A stretch of 64,000 nt of DNA from Chromobacterium phragmitis (GTDB lineage Bacteria > Pseudomonadota > Gammaproteobacteria > Burkholderiales > Chromobacteriaceae), in contig NZ_CP029495.1 in assembly GCF_003325475.1 (NCBI RefSeq), forward strand, positions 3,472,001 through 3,536,000. The letters are read 5' to 3'. This document shows, piece after piece, positions 33,335-44,325 of the stretch. Each line of letters opens with the position of its first letter. Within the stretch, counting starts at the first letter, position 1. Below the pieces are notes generated by a model, which was given only the letters and a program-made list of their open reading frames with translations, had not been told where the DNA came from and did no database searches. Made by a program: the position numbers and the translations under genes.

Positions 33335-34696
33335 TCAGAACGTGGCGTCTATCAGCCGGCGCACTTCGGCTTCGTCCCATTGGCGCTGCGAAACCTTGAG
33401 ATAGGCCACGCGGTCGGCCAGCACCACGGCGGCTTCGTGCACGCCGGCCACGCCGGCCAGCTCGCGCGACAGCGCCTCGGCGTCGCCCTGCCACGATTCG
33501 CCGATATGCAGCATCACCGAGCGCACCGCCTTGGGCGGCTGCATGCCCAGCGACCAGACCAGCCACGACAGCATCAGCAGGGTGGTGAAGCCGAACACGC
33601 CGGCCGGGCCGTAATGGCTGTACAGCCAGCCGCCTGCGGCCGCGCCCAGGAACAGGCCGAACGACTGTGAGGTGTTGTAGACGCCGATGGCGGTGCCCTT
33701 GGCGTCGGCTGGGGCGATCTTGGAGATCAGCGAGGGCAGGGTGGCTTCTAGGATGTTGAAGGCGATGAAGTACAGCGACAGCCAGGTGACGATCTGCCAG
33801 AAGCTGTCCAGCGCCAGCGCCATGCCCAACTGGGCGGCGGTCATCAGCGCGATGGCGCCGATGAAAACCGGTTTCAGCCTGGCTTTCTTCTCGCCGTAGA
33901 TGATGGCCGGCACCATCAGGAGGAAGCCGATCACCGTCACCGGCAGATACACCTGCCAGTGCTGGGATTTGTCCAGATGGGCGGTTTTGATCAGCGCGAA
34001 GGGCACGGTGACGAACATGGCCATCTGCGCCGCATGCAGCGCGAAGATGCCGTAATTGAGGCGCAGTAGCTGGCCGTCTTTCAGCACCGCCGGGAGCCGT
34101 TTGGCGTTGGCCTCGGTGTCGGAGTGGAAGCGGGATTGCGCCGGGTCCGGGATGATCAGCCATACGCCCACCAGCGCGGCCAGCGACAGCAGGCCGGTGA
34201 GAGCGAAGATGCCGTTGACGCCGATGTATTTGGCCAGGATGGGCCCCAGCACCAGGCTGGCGGCGAAGGTGGTGCCGATGGACATGCCTATCATCGCCAT
34301 CGCCTTGGTGCGGTTTTCTTCACGGGTGAGGTCGGCCAGCAGCGCGGTGATGGCGGCGGAGATGGCGCCGGAGCCCTGGATCACGCGGCCTATGGTCAGG
34401 GTGGCGATGTCGTGCGCGCCGGCGGCGACGAAGCTGCCGATGGCGAACAACAGCAGGCCGCCGTAAATCACCTTCTTGCGGCCGATGCGGTCGGACAGCA
34501 TGCCCAGCGGCAGCTGCAGGATGGCCTGGGTCAGGCCGTAGCTGCCCAGCGCGATGCCGATCAGCGTGTGGTTGTCGGCGCCTTGCAGGGTTTTGGCGTA
34601 GATCGCGAACACGGGCAGGATCAGGAACATGCCCAGCATGCGCAGGGCGTAGATACCGGCCAGCCCCAGGCTGGCCCGCAATTCTGTTGCATTCAT
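33335..34696 (-). CDS. YajR-like MFS transporter with C-terminal ferredoxin-like domain
   Basis: Inner-membrane MFS protein of 453 residues with 12 predicted helices and the loop motif GMLSDRIGRKKVI. After helix 12 there is a soluble C-terminal domain of about 65 residues (VRSVMLHIGESWQGDAEALS ... VAYLKVSQRQWDEAEVRRL), which matches the layout of E. coli YajR and its YAM domain. The ATG at 34696 is chosen because MNATELRASLGLAGIYALRM begins the first helix; the frame extends 27 codons upstream. It is divergent from uvrA. Substrate unknown. Confidence 0.88.
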   Translation of the reverse strand: MNATELRASLGLAGIYALRMLGMFLILPVFAIYAKTLQGADNHTLIGIALGSYGLTQAILQLPLGMLSDRIGRKKVIYGGLLLFAIGSFVAAGAHDIATLTIGRVIQGSGAISAAITALLADLTREENRTKAMAMIGMSIGTTFAASLVLGPILAKYIGVNGIFALTGLLSLAALVGVWLIIPDPAQSRFHSDTEANAKRLPAVLKDGQLLRLNYGIFALHAAQMAMFVTVPFALIKTAHLDKSQHWQVYLPVTVIGFLLMVPAIIYGEKKARLKPVFIGAIALMTAAQLGMALALDSFWQIVTWLSLYFIAFNILEATLPSLISKIAPADAKGTAIGVYNTSQSFGLFLGAAAGGWLYSHYGPAGVFGFTTLLMLSWLVWSLGMQPPKAVRSVMLHIGESWQGDAEALSRELAGVAGVHEAAVVLADRVAYLKVSQRQWDEAEVRRLIDATF

Positions 34697-34851
34697 GCGG
34701 TGAGTGTTTTGTTTGTGCGTGTCTGGATTTAACGGCTCGACGGGCAATTGGATGACGCGTCGGTACGGTCTTTGCACGGACGAGTGGAGCCGTCCCGGCC
34801 AAGTCGGGTATATTAACAGGTTCCCTGACCGACGGTGAGTAACAGCTTCTT

Positions 34852-37683
<2,832 letters not shown>

Positions 37684-37697
37684 TAGACTCAAACGAT

Positions 37698-37717
37698 GCG
37701 CCGGCCGAGGCCGGCGC
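37698..37717. other. GC-rich palindrome after uvrA
   Basis: GCGCCGGCC and GGCCGGCGC surround a 2-base centre. No T run follows, so it may be a weak terminator or a repeat-type palindrome. Confidence 0.35.
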
Positions 37718-37744
37718 CAGACACACCGCATACAAGAGGCAGGC

Positions 37745-38191
37745 ATGCTGAGCTTAGGCAAGATCGATCACATTCATATCCGCGTCAAGGACGTGGCCGT
37801 CGCCCTGAAATGGTACCAGCGCGTGCTGGGCCTGGCTCCGGACGCGCGCTACAAGACCGACGGCGCGCACAACAACGCCATGTTGGCCAACGCCAGCGGC
37901 AATGTGCGGCTGGCCATCAGCGAAGACGCGGACGCCGCGCCTTCCGACGCGCAGGGGGCGGTGGCCTTCGTGGTGGGCGGGCAGGATTTTCTGGAGTGGA
38001 TAGACCGCCTGGCGGTGGAGCGCGTTACCAACCGCGAAGGTCAGACCATCGCCCGCGATTCGGTGCATGATCACCGTTTCTTCTGCGCGCTGTCCTTCGT
38101 CGATCCGTTCGGCAATCCGTATGAGATCGTCAGCTACGATCACACCTGGCTGGTCGGCAAGCTGAAGCTGGGCGGCCAGTTGGCCGTTTGA
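37745..38191 (+). CDS. VOC-family (glyoxalase/dioxygenase fold) protein
   Basis: A 148-residue cytoplasmic protein of the vicinal oxygen chelate superfamily. The N-terminal IDHIHIRVKDVAVALKWYQRVLGL is the typical beta-alpha start of these modules, and FVDPFGNPYEIVSYD is the typical second-half ending with a Glu metal ligand. It may be a small dioxygenase, glyoxalase-like or resistance-type protein. No substrate can be assigned. Confidence 0.85.
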   Translation: MLSLGKIDHIHIRVKDVAVALKWYQRVLGLAPDARYKTDGAHNNAMLANASGNVRLAISEDADAAPSDAQGAVAFVVGGQDFLEWIDRLAVERVTNREGQTIARDSVHDHRFFCALSFVDPFGNPYEIVSYDHTWLVGKLKLGGQLAV

Positions 38192-38206
38192 TCCGCATCG
38201 TTCAAG

Positions 38207-38232
38207 ACACCCGCCGCGAGCGGGTGTTTTTT
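38207..38232 (+). terminator. Rho-independent terminator
   Basis: ACACCCGC and GCGGGTGT with a 5-base loop are followed by TTTTT, directly downstream of the VOC gene. Confidence 0.85.
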
Positions 38233-38246
38233 CATTGGAGCAGGCC

Positions 38247-38558
38247 ATGACGCACTATCTGGTCGATAACCCTTCCCCGGAGGAGGTGGCGGCGCTGCCG
38301 GGGCTGACGCTGCTGGAGTTCGGCGTGGACTGGTGCCCGCATTGCCAGGGCGCGCAGCCGCTGCTGGCGCAATATCTGTCCGCGCATCCGCGGCTGCGCC
38401 ATCTGGCGGTGGAGGACGGCAAGGGCAGGCGGCTGGGGCGCGTGTACGGCGTCAAGCTTTGGCCCAGCTTCATTCTGCTGCGCGACGGCGTCGAAGTGGG
38501 CCGCGCGGTTAGGCCGCAAAGCCTGGGCGATCTGGAGGCGCTACCGGCTGGCGCGTAA
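38247..38558 (+). CDS. Thioredoxin-family protein
   Basis: A 103-residue cytoplasmic thioredoxin-like protein with the active site WCPHC near residue 30 and a cis-Pro in KLWPSFILLRDG. GGAG six bases before the ATG at 38247 sets the start. WCPHC differs from the WCGPC of thioredoxin 1, so its redox potential and partners may differ. It probably reduces disulfides in the cytoplasm. It is a single gene after a terminator. Confidence 0.88.
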   Translation: MTHYLVDNPSPEEVAALPGLTLLEFGVDWCPHCQGAQPLLAQYLSAHPRLRHLAVEDGKGRRLGRVYGVKLWPSFILLRDGVEVGRAVRPQSLGDLEALPAGA

Positions 38559-38696
38559 ACGGTTTTGATGCCGGCTTTGCGCGGAAGGGCTCCGGTTTTA
38601 GCCGTTTTTTAAGCGCGACTGGATATCTTTCTTGTCCGCTCAGCCAGAGGGCGCCGCAATGGGCGGCGTCCGGCTTGGGCAATGTCGGAGATATCC

Positions 38697-39077
38697 ATGT
38701 TTGAAAAAGGCAAGAGCTACAGCCGCGAGGAAATCCACGCCGTGGTCGGCGGCAACAAGCACTCCTACCTGCCGCGCAAGAAAGGCAAGGTGGTGGCCGC
38801 CTGCCTGCGGCCGGACCTGAATCCGGACGCGCCCCATATCATCCTGTGCAACTCCTGCCCGCCGGAGCGCGCGGCCGGCGAGCAGCTGGCGCGCCAGGGC
38901 GGCGCGATTCCGGTGTTTTTGAAGGAAGGCGCCGGCAGTTGGACATACCAGGGCCTGTTCCGCGTGGTGGGCAGCGACACGCATCCGGACGTTTGCGCCC
39001 CGCACGCCGCGCGCAGCGCGTGGACCCGCGGCCAGATCAAGCGGGTGCTGAGGCTGGAGAAGCAGGTTCAGTTTTGA
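38697..39077 (+). CDS. Conserved-looking protein of unknown function
   Basis: A 126-residue soluble protein starting MFEKGKSYSREEIHAVVGGN. GGAG six bases before the ATG at 38697 favours this start over the ATG at 38682. It contains a basic SYLPRKKGKVV segment, a NSCPPERA stretch and a GLFRVVGSDTHPD strand. The pattern of short strands and basic residues is reminiscent of small nucleic-acid or modified-base reading domains that accompany HNH nucleases, but I cannot confirm that. No partner gene is adjacent. Confidence 0.7.
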   Translation: MFEKGKSYSREEIHAVVGGNKHSYLPRKKGKVVAACLRPDLNPDAPHIILCNSCPPERAAGEQLARQGGAIPVFLKEGAGSWTYQGLFRVVGSDTHPDVCAPHAARSAWTRGQIKRVLRLEKQVQF

Positions 39078-39122
39078 CTGAACGGCGACCGGGCTGATCC
39101 CAGGGCGCTTGAGCTCGTTGGC

Positions 39123-39152
39123 AGGCCGGCCTCTCTCTGGGATGCCGGCCTT
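39123..39152. terminator. Hairpin between convergent genes
   Basis: AGGCCGGC and GCCGGCCT pair across 13 bases between the 126-residue protein gene and the chitinase gene. Only short T stretches follow, so it is a moderate candidate. Confidence 0.5.
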
Positions 39153-39164
39153 CGCTTTGGGCGG

Positions 39165-40484
39165 CTACTTCAGCTTGACGCCCCAGTTGTCTTCCACGCA
39201 GCGCTGGTAGTTGCCGGCCTGCAGCGCGCTGTAGGGCGTCTGGTAGCTGACCAGCTGGCATTGGTAGTCGTGCTGCCATTGCCAATCTTTTTCCCAGTAG
39301 ATGTTGTAAGAGGCGGAGCTGGCCGAGGTGAAGCGCTGCATATTGGCGCAGGACAACTGCTCGTTGCCGTAGTCCCAGCCCAGGTCGTGGGCGAACTGTT
39401 TGTAGTAGTCGATGCGGTTTTGCGCCGCCTGGCGCTCGGTGCCGCCGCCGCACTCCGCGTTGATGATCATGATGGTGGTGGCGAAGTTGTTGCCCGCGCC
39501 GGCGGCCTTGTCGGCGGCGTTGGGTATCCAGGTGCCGTCCAGCACGTGCAGCATCGAGGGCTTGGGCGGCTGCGGATAGACGAAGAAGAAGGTGGCGGAG
39601 GCCAGGTTGAGCCAGGTGCTGGCCACCAGGTCCGGGTTTTTCAACAGCACGGACTGGTCGCCGTTGTTCATCGCTTGGGAGAACGGGCCGTAGTTGTAGT
39701 TGTACGACAGCTGCTTGGCGCCGCGGCCGAAGTACTTCTTCCAGCTGCCGTCGGCGTTTTTGCCGCAGGTCCATACCTTGTTGAACACCGGGTCGTCGCA
39801 TTCGGTGTTGTAGCCGCAGCCGGGGCCGGTTTCCGCGCAGCCCATCTCGCGCAGGTAGGCCAGGCCTTGCCGCCACTGCGGGATGGTGTCGCTGGCGTCG
39901 TGGTTGCCGGTTTCTTGGCCGAAGTGGGCGAACATGGTGGCCAGGCTGTGGCGGCAGATGGCGTCGGCGTCGCGGCCATCGTTATAGTCGTCGCAGACGG
40001 CGGGGAATTTGGCCACCGCCTGCAGGAAGCGGGCATAGGTGTAGCTGGCGTCGCGGCGGGCGAAGTAATAGTCCCATTTTGCCGCAGGCAACAGCCGTTC
40101 CACGCGGCGCACGTTGAGCGGATTGGCGGCGCGTCCAGGCGCGACTTGTTCCACTTGGTCGTTGGGGAGCGTGCGTATCGACGCCTTCACTTTGCGGAAG
40201 AAGTCGTTGTTGGTCAGCTCCGCCTCATGCTGCAAGGCTTGCTGAAGCGTGGGAATGGGGGGCGCGGCATCGTCAAGCGCGCGCAGGGCGCCGTCGACAT
40301 GAGCGGTCCAGGAGCCTTTGGGATTGGCACCGGGCGTCTCGCCGCGGCTGGGCCACTTGGCTTGCCAGTCCCGGCCTTGCCACTGCGCGACCTGGCCCTT
40401 CTGGTAGGCGATGCCTGCCTGCCATGGCGCGGCCAGGGCGGGTAGGGATGACAAGAGCAGGACGATGAAGGCTGACAGTTTCAT
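39165..40484 (-). CDS. Secreted GH19 chitinase with N-terminal chitin-binding module
   Basis: Extracellular chitinase of 439 residues that cleaves chitin with inversion. A signal peptide (MKLSAFIVLLLSSLPALA) is followed by a CBM5/12-type chitin-binding module (WQAGIAYQKGQVAQWQGRDW, residues about 21-60) and a GH19 catalytic domain from about residue 90. The catalytic Glu191 lies in AHFGQETGNHD, and the family signature is in KKYFGRGAKQLSYNYNYGPF. Multiple Cys suggest disulfides after export. Such enzymes are known from chitin-degrading soil and water bacteria, fitting a Chromobacterium-like host. It is monocistronic. Confidence 0.95.
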   Translation of the reverse strand: MKLSAFIVLLLSSLPALAAPWQAGIAYQKGQVAQWQGRDWQAKWPSRGETPGANPKGSWTAHVDGALRALDDAAPPIPTLQQALQHEAELTNNDFFRKVKASIRTLPNDQVEQVAPGRAANPLNVRRVERLLPAAKWDYYFARRDASYTYARFLQAVAKFPAVCDDYNDGRDADAICRHSLATMFAHFGQETGNHDASDTIPQWRQGLAYLREMGCAETGPGCGYNTECDDPVFNKVWTCGKNADGSWKKYFGRGAKQLSYNYNYGPFSQAMNNGDQSVLLKNPDLVASTWLNLASATFFFVYPQPPKPSMLHVLDGTWIPNAADKAAGAGNNFATTIMIINAECGGGTERQAAQNRIDYYKQFAHDLGWDYGNEQLSCANMQRFTSASSASYNIYWEKDWQWQHDYQCQLVSYQTPYSALQAGNYQRCVEDNWGVKLK

Positions 40485-40637
40485 ATCGGTTCCTCATGGT
40501 GGGCGCGCCGAACGACGCTTAATACCACTATGGAACCAATACGAAGTATGTCAAATGCAAATCGATGTGGCTAGTTCAATCCGCAGCGGAAATGCCGGCC
40601 GAGCCGGCCAAATTCCGCGCCAAGGTCCGAAGAGGCG

Positions 40638-40907
40638 TTAGCGGCGGTTGTTGGACGGGCGCGGGCGCGGAGCGGCGCCGGGGTTGGCGGTCGGGTGGCG
40701 GAAATTGATGCGGCCCTTGGTCAGGTCGTACGGGGACATTTCCACGGTCACGCGGTCGCCCAGCAGCACGCGGATGCGGTGCATCTTCATCTTGCCGGAG
40801 CCGTAGGCCAGGATTTCCATATTGTTGTCCAGTCGCACGCGAAAGCGGGACTCGGGCAGCATTTCGATGACGACGCCTTCCAGTTCAATCATGTCTTCCT
40901 TGGACAT
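40638..40907 (-). CDS. infA: Translation initiation factor IF-1
   Basis: An 89-residue OB-fold protein that binds the A site of the 30S subunit during initiation. The core MSKEDMIELEGVVIEMLPES and GDRVTVEMSPYDLTKGRINF are characteristic. AAGGAA upstream of the ATG at 40907 sets the start. The C-terminal tail after FRH is about 15 residues longer than the 72-residue E. coli protein and rich in Pro and Arg. A second infA copy elsewhere in the genome is possible, since beta-proteobacteria often carry one near the ribosomal protein operons. Confidence 0.95.
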   Translation of the reverse strand: MSKEDMIELEGVVIEMLPESRFRVRLDNNMEILAYGSGKMKMHRIRVLLGDRVTVEMSPYDLTKGRINFRHPTANPGAAPRPRPSNNRR

Positions 40908-41112
40908 AGCGTTTCCTTTCTCAATACGTATTGAATGGCTCCGCGCGACGGTCAAGCGACTGCCGCGGCGAGGCATTTAAGCTTCAGTTCGGTGACCCGG
41001 CGGGATGGGCGCGTCAGTGGCCCAAGAGGCAAGGCTGAGCGTCTGGCCGCTCGCGGCCGGACGGTTGAAATTCAGAGGCAAACCCTATTGTACCGCCAAG
41101 CGGGGGGTTCGG

Positions 41113-42576
41113 TCAGCTGTTTTGTTCGCTAGGCCCATGCGGCGGGGCGGCTTGCTCGCAAGCCAGCTGTCCGACGCGCACCAGCGCGGCCAGATAGCGT
41201 TCGTCCAGCGGATAGCAGCAGGACAGCCGCATCGCGTTGCGGTAGCGCCCGCCAGGCGAACTGAGCGGGCCGGGGATCAGGCTGATTTTCTCCGCCATCG
41301 CGGCATGGAACAGCGCCACGCTGTCGCAGCCTTCCGGCAACTCCAGCCAGATCAGGAAGCCGCCCTGGGGCTGGGTGGCGCGGGTGCCGGCCGGGAAGCG
41401 GCGGGCGATCAGGCCGCGGACTTTTTCCACGTGGGCGGCGTAGCGGCGCTTCAGCGAGCGCAGGTGGTGGTCGTAGCCGCCTGACTCCAGGAAGGCGCCC
41501 AGCGTTTCGGCCAGCACCGCCGGCTGCGCCACGGACGATGCGAACTTCAGCTTGCGCAGCGTCGCGCCGAAGCGGCCGCCCTCCATCCAGCCGATGCGGA
41601 AATCCGGCGCCAGCGTCTTGGTGTAGCTGGCGCAGACGATGATCCAGCCGTCCTCGTCGAAAGCCTTGACCGCCGGCGCCAGCGTATCGGCGAATTGCAG
41701 TTCGGCGTACAACGCGTCCTCGATCAGCGGCACCTTGTGCCGGTTCACCAGACGGGCCAGCCGCTTTTTGTTCTCCAACGGCATGCAGCAACCCAGCGGA
41801 TTGTGGACGTTGGGCATGGCCACCAGCGCCTGGATGCGCTTCTCCGCCAGCAGCACCTCCACCGCGTCTATCGACAGTCCGGTTTGCGGATCAGTGGGGA
41901 TTTCCACCGCCTTCAGCCCCAGGCTGGCAAGCAGGGGCAGGAGGTTGAAGTAAGTGGGGGATTCCAGCCCCACCGCGTCGCCGTGGCGGGTGACGGCGCG
42001 CAGCGCCAGCTGCAGCGCTTCCATGCAGCCGTGGGTGAGGATGATGTTGTCCGGCTCCAGCGTCATGCCCAGGTCCATGCCGCGGCGGGCGATCTGGGTG
42101 CGCAGCCGCTCCGACCCGGGCGGCAGCGCGTAAGTGCTGACCATGCCGGGCTGGCGCCGCAGGATCTGCCCCATCAGCCGCGCCAGCTTGTTGCCGGGGT
42201 AGAAGTCGCCGCCGCGCGGGCAGGCCAGCGCCAGGTCGATGAAGCCCTCGCTCTGTTGCGCCTGCAGCACGGTGCCGATCAGGTCCAGCACCGCGTGCTT
42301 GGTGGGGGAGGCGGGGCCGCTTTCGGTGCCTGCCTGGCGCGCAGGCGACGGCAACCTGGCGCGAACGTAGTAGCCGGACTGCGGCCGCGCCTCGATCAGC
42401 CCCCGGTCTTCCAGCACGCGGTAGGCGCTGACCACGGTGTTCAGGCTGAGCTGGCGGCTGTGCGCGGCGCGGCGCACCGAAGGCAGCCGGGAGCCGGGCG
42501 GCAGCGTGCCGCGGCTGATGGCCAGCGACAGGTCGTCGGCCAATTGCTGGTACAGGGTGGCGGCGCTGTTCTGCAT
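41113..42576 (-). CDS. MocR-type regulator (GntR HTH fused to aminotransferase fold)
   Basis: A 487-residue fusion of an N-terminal GntR winged helix (LYQQLADDLSLAISRGTLPP, then RLPSVRRAAHSRQLSLNTVV) with a fold-type I PLP aminotransferase-like domain. The PLP Lys lies in SYTKTLAPDFRIGW. I prefer the ATG at 42576 because the GntR domain starts immediately; 13 upstream codons are possible. It is divergent from a LysE-family exporter, and the intergenic region has a direct repeat typical for MocR binding, so it likely regulates that exporter in response to an amino acid or PLP. Confidence 0.9.
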   Translation of the reverse strand: MQNSAATLYQQLADDLSLAISRGTLPPGSRLPSVRRAAHSRQLSLNTVVSAYRVLEDRGLIEARPQSGYYVRARLPSPARQAGTESGPASPTKHAVLDLIGTVLQAQQSEGFIDLALACPRGGDFYPGNKLARLMGQILRRQPGMVSTYALPPGSERLRTQIARRGMDLGMTLEPDNIILTHGCMEALQLALRAVTRHGDAVGLESPTYFNLLPLLASLGLKAVEIPTDPQTGLSIDAVEVLLAEKRIQALVAMPNVHNPLGCCMPLENKKRLARLVNRHKVPLIEDALYAELQFADTLAPAVKAFDEDGWIIVCASYTKTLAPDFRIGWMEGGRFGATLRKLKFASSVAQPAVLAETLGAFLESGGYDHHLRSLKRRYAAHVEKVRGLIARRFPAGTRATQPQGGFLIWLELPEGCDSVALFHAAMAEKISLIPGPLSSPGGRYRNAMRLSCCYPLDERYLAALVRVGQLACEQAAPPHGPSEQNS

Positions 42577-42644
42577 GATCAGAGGTCCGGGGCGGTAAGG
42601 CACAGCGCCCATCATAGAGGATGGTGACAGTTGCTGAAAAGATT

Positions 42645-42687
42645 AATCTGTAACCAGATCAATAATGGATTTGTGAATCTGTATCCA
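42645..42687. promoter_or_regulatory. Direct repeat, candidate MocR operator
   Basis: AATCTGTAACCA (42645-42656) and AATCTGTATCCA (42676-42687) are direct repeats 31 bp apart, about three helical turns, so both face the same side of the DNA. They lie between the divergent MocR and LysE-type genes. Confidence 0.6.
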
Positions 42688-42759
42688 TTGAAACAGTCCG
42701 CATAGCATATTGGGGAGGCAAGGGCCTGTCGCCGCTTGCCAGCATGCCGGAGAACCAAG

Positions 42760-43380
42760 ATGCCTGAATTCGCTTTGCTGTCCTATATCGCCCTGATGTC
42801 GATCACGCCGGGGCCCAATAACCTGATGCTGGCTTCGTCCGGCGTCAATTTCGGTTTCCGCCGCACGGTGCCGCACATGCTGGGCATCAGCCTGGGCTGC
42901 GCGCTGCAGTCGTTCATCGTCGCCATGCTGCTGGCCCAGGCGCTGGGGTGGCTCGCGTCATGGCGCTTGCCGCTGGCGGTAGCCGGCTGCGTGTATCTGT
43001 TGTGGCTGTCGTGGAAGATCGCCCGCGCCGGCCAGCCGGAGGCGCGCGAACAGGCGCGTCCGCTGGGCTTTGTCGGCGCGGCGCTGTTTCAATGGCTGAA
43101 TCCCAAGGCCTGGGTGATGGTGTTGAACGCTTCCATTCTGTTCATGCCGACGGGGGAGGCCGGCCGCTGGCTGGCGGCGTCGCTGCTGGCTCTGGCTTTC
43201 GCCGTGGTCAACCTGCCTTGCATCAGCGTGTGGGCCTGGGGCGGCGATAAGCTGCGCCGCTGGCTGGCCGCGCCTTCGGCCTTGCTGGCCTACAACCTGG
43301 CCATGGGAGGCTTGATGGCCGTCACCGCCTTGTGGCTGTTGTACGACGAGCTGGCGCCGGCGCTTGCCCTGTCGGCATGA
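42760..43380 (+). CDS. LysE-family amino acid exporter
   Basis: Inner-membrane exporter of 206 residues with about six helices. The family start YIALMSITPGPNNLMLASSG and the GFVGAALFQWLNPKAWVM segment are typical of RhtB/LysE proteins. GGAG precedes the ATG at 42760 with normal spacing. It probably exports an amino acid or analogue and is likely controlled by the divergent MocR protein. Exact substrate unknown. Confidence 0.9.
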   Translation: MPEFALLSYIALMSITPGPNNLMLASSGVNFGFRRTVPHMLGISLGCALQSFIVAMLLAQALGWLASWRLPLAVAGCVYLLWLSWKIARAGQPEAREQARPLGFVGAALFQWLNPKAWVMVLNASILFMPTGEAGRWLAASLLALAFAVVNLPCISVWAWGGDKLRRWLAAPSALLAYNLAMGGLMAVTALWLLYDELAPALALSA

Positions 43381-43478
43381 TGTCCGTTTTTGACCTGTCC
43401 TTGTCCGGCCGCGGCCTTAAGCCCGGCTCTCCGGCGGCTTAATATGGCGTCCATATCAACACCGCCGGGAGAGGCGAA

Positions 43479-44033
43479 ATGAAAAAGACCGCATTGCTGG
43501 TGATCGACGTTCAGGAGTCCTTCCGCCATCGTCCGTTCTGGACGGAAGAAGAGCTGCCGGCCTACCGCGAGGCGCAGCAAAGGCTGATCGCCGGCGCCCA
43601 GGCGCGCGGCGTGCCAGTGGTCAACATCCTGCATGAGGCTGGCGCGGAGGGGCCCTTCTCCGCCGGCTCCGGGCTGGTCAAGCCGCTGGCATGGCTGGAC
43701 CACCAGCCGGCGGCCACCTTCGTCAAGCATGTGCACAACGCGCTGACCGATTCCGGCCTGCAAAGCTGGCTGATCAAGCAGGGGATTCAGAAGCTGGCGA
43801 TTTCCGGCATCCGCACCGAGCAGTGCTGCGAAACCACCACCCGGGTGGCGTCGGACCTGGGTTATGAGGTGGATTTCGTCACCGAGGCGACGCTGACTTT
43901 TCCGATGACCCATGCCGGCAGCGACGTCACCTACAGCGCCGCCGATATCCGGGCCCGCACCGAGCTGGTGCTGGCCGGGCGCTTCGCCGCCATCGTCACG
44001 GTGGACGAGGCGCTGGCCCGGATGGAAGGCTGA
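43479..44033 (+). CDS. Isochorismatase-like cysteine hydrolase
   Basis: Cytoplasmic hydrolase of 184 residues in the isochorismatase/nicotinamidase superfamily. The catalytic triad appears as Asp10 (LLVIDVQES), Lys83 (FVKHVHNAL) and Cys116 or Cys117 (RTEQCCETT). GGGAGAGG precedes the ATG at 43479. It probably hydrolyses an amide or ester bond. It is a single gene with no pathway neighbour. Nicotinamidase-specific metal-binding motifs are not evident. Confidence 0.88.
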   Translation: MKKTALLVIDVQESFRHRPFWTEEELPAYREAQQRLIAGAQARGVPVVNILHEAGAEGPFSAGSGLVKPLAWLDHQPAATFVKHVHNALTDSGLQSWLIKQGIQKLAISGIRTEQCCETTTRVASDLGYEVDFVTEATLTFPMTHAGSDVTYSAADIRARTELVLAGRFAAIVTVDEALARMEG

Positions 44034-44043
44034 GCCGGCGAGT

Positions 44044-44063
44044 CGAGCCGCGCTTGCGGCTCG
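44044..44063. other. Perfect 8-bp hairpin downstream of the hydrolase gene
   Basis: CGAGCCGC and GCGGCTCG enclose GCTT. No T run follows, so it may stabilise the transcript end rather than terminate. Confidence 0.4.
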
Positions 44064-44112
44064 GCATGTCCATGGAATAGAGTGGCGCGAACAGTCATAA
44101 CAAGGTGAAAGC

Positions 44113-44325
44113 ATGTCCGCAGATACGAGCAATACTCCTCCGAACGGCTTGCCTGCCTATCGGCTGCTGACCGGGCCTGACGATTCGGCCTTCTGCAAAC
44201 GGGTCAGCGAGGCGCTGGAACTGGGCTATCGGCTGTACGGCTCGCCAGCGGCTACTTTCAACGGCGAGCGCGTGATCGTCGCGCAGGCGGTGGTGTGGCC
44301 GGGAGCGAGCGATGCCGCTGGCTGA
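44113..44325 (+). CDS. DUF1737 protein
   Basis: A 70-residue protein with the pattern YRLLTGPDDSAFCKRVSEAL and GSPAATFNGERVIVAQAVVW that defines DUF1737. Its function is unknown. The last 14 bases overlap the start of the EamA exporter gene, suggesting translational coupling. A small soluble protein coupled to an exporter could be an accessory factor, but this is inference. Confidence 0.85.
   Translation: MSADTSNTPPNGLPAYRLLTGPDDSAFCKRVSEALELGYRLYGSPAATFNGERVIVAQAVVWPGASDAAG

Noticed and set aside
34697..34851. LexA/SOS box before uvrA
   Set aside because: No CTGT-N8-ACAG match in the divergent promoter region.
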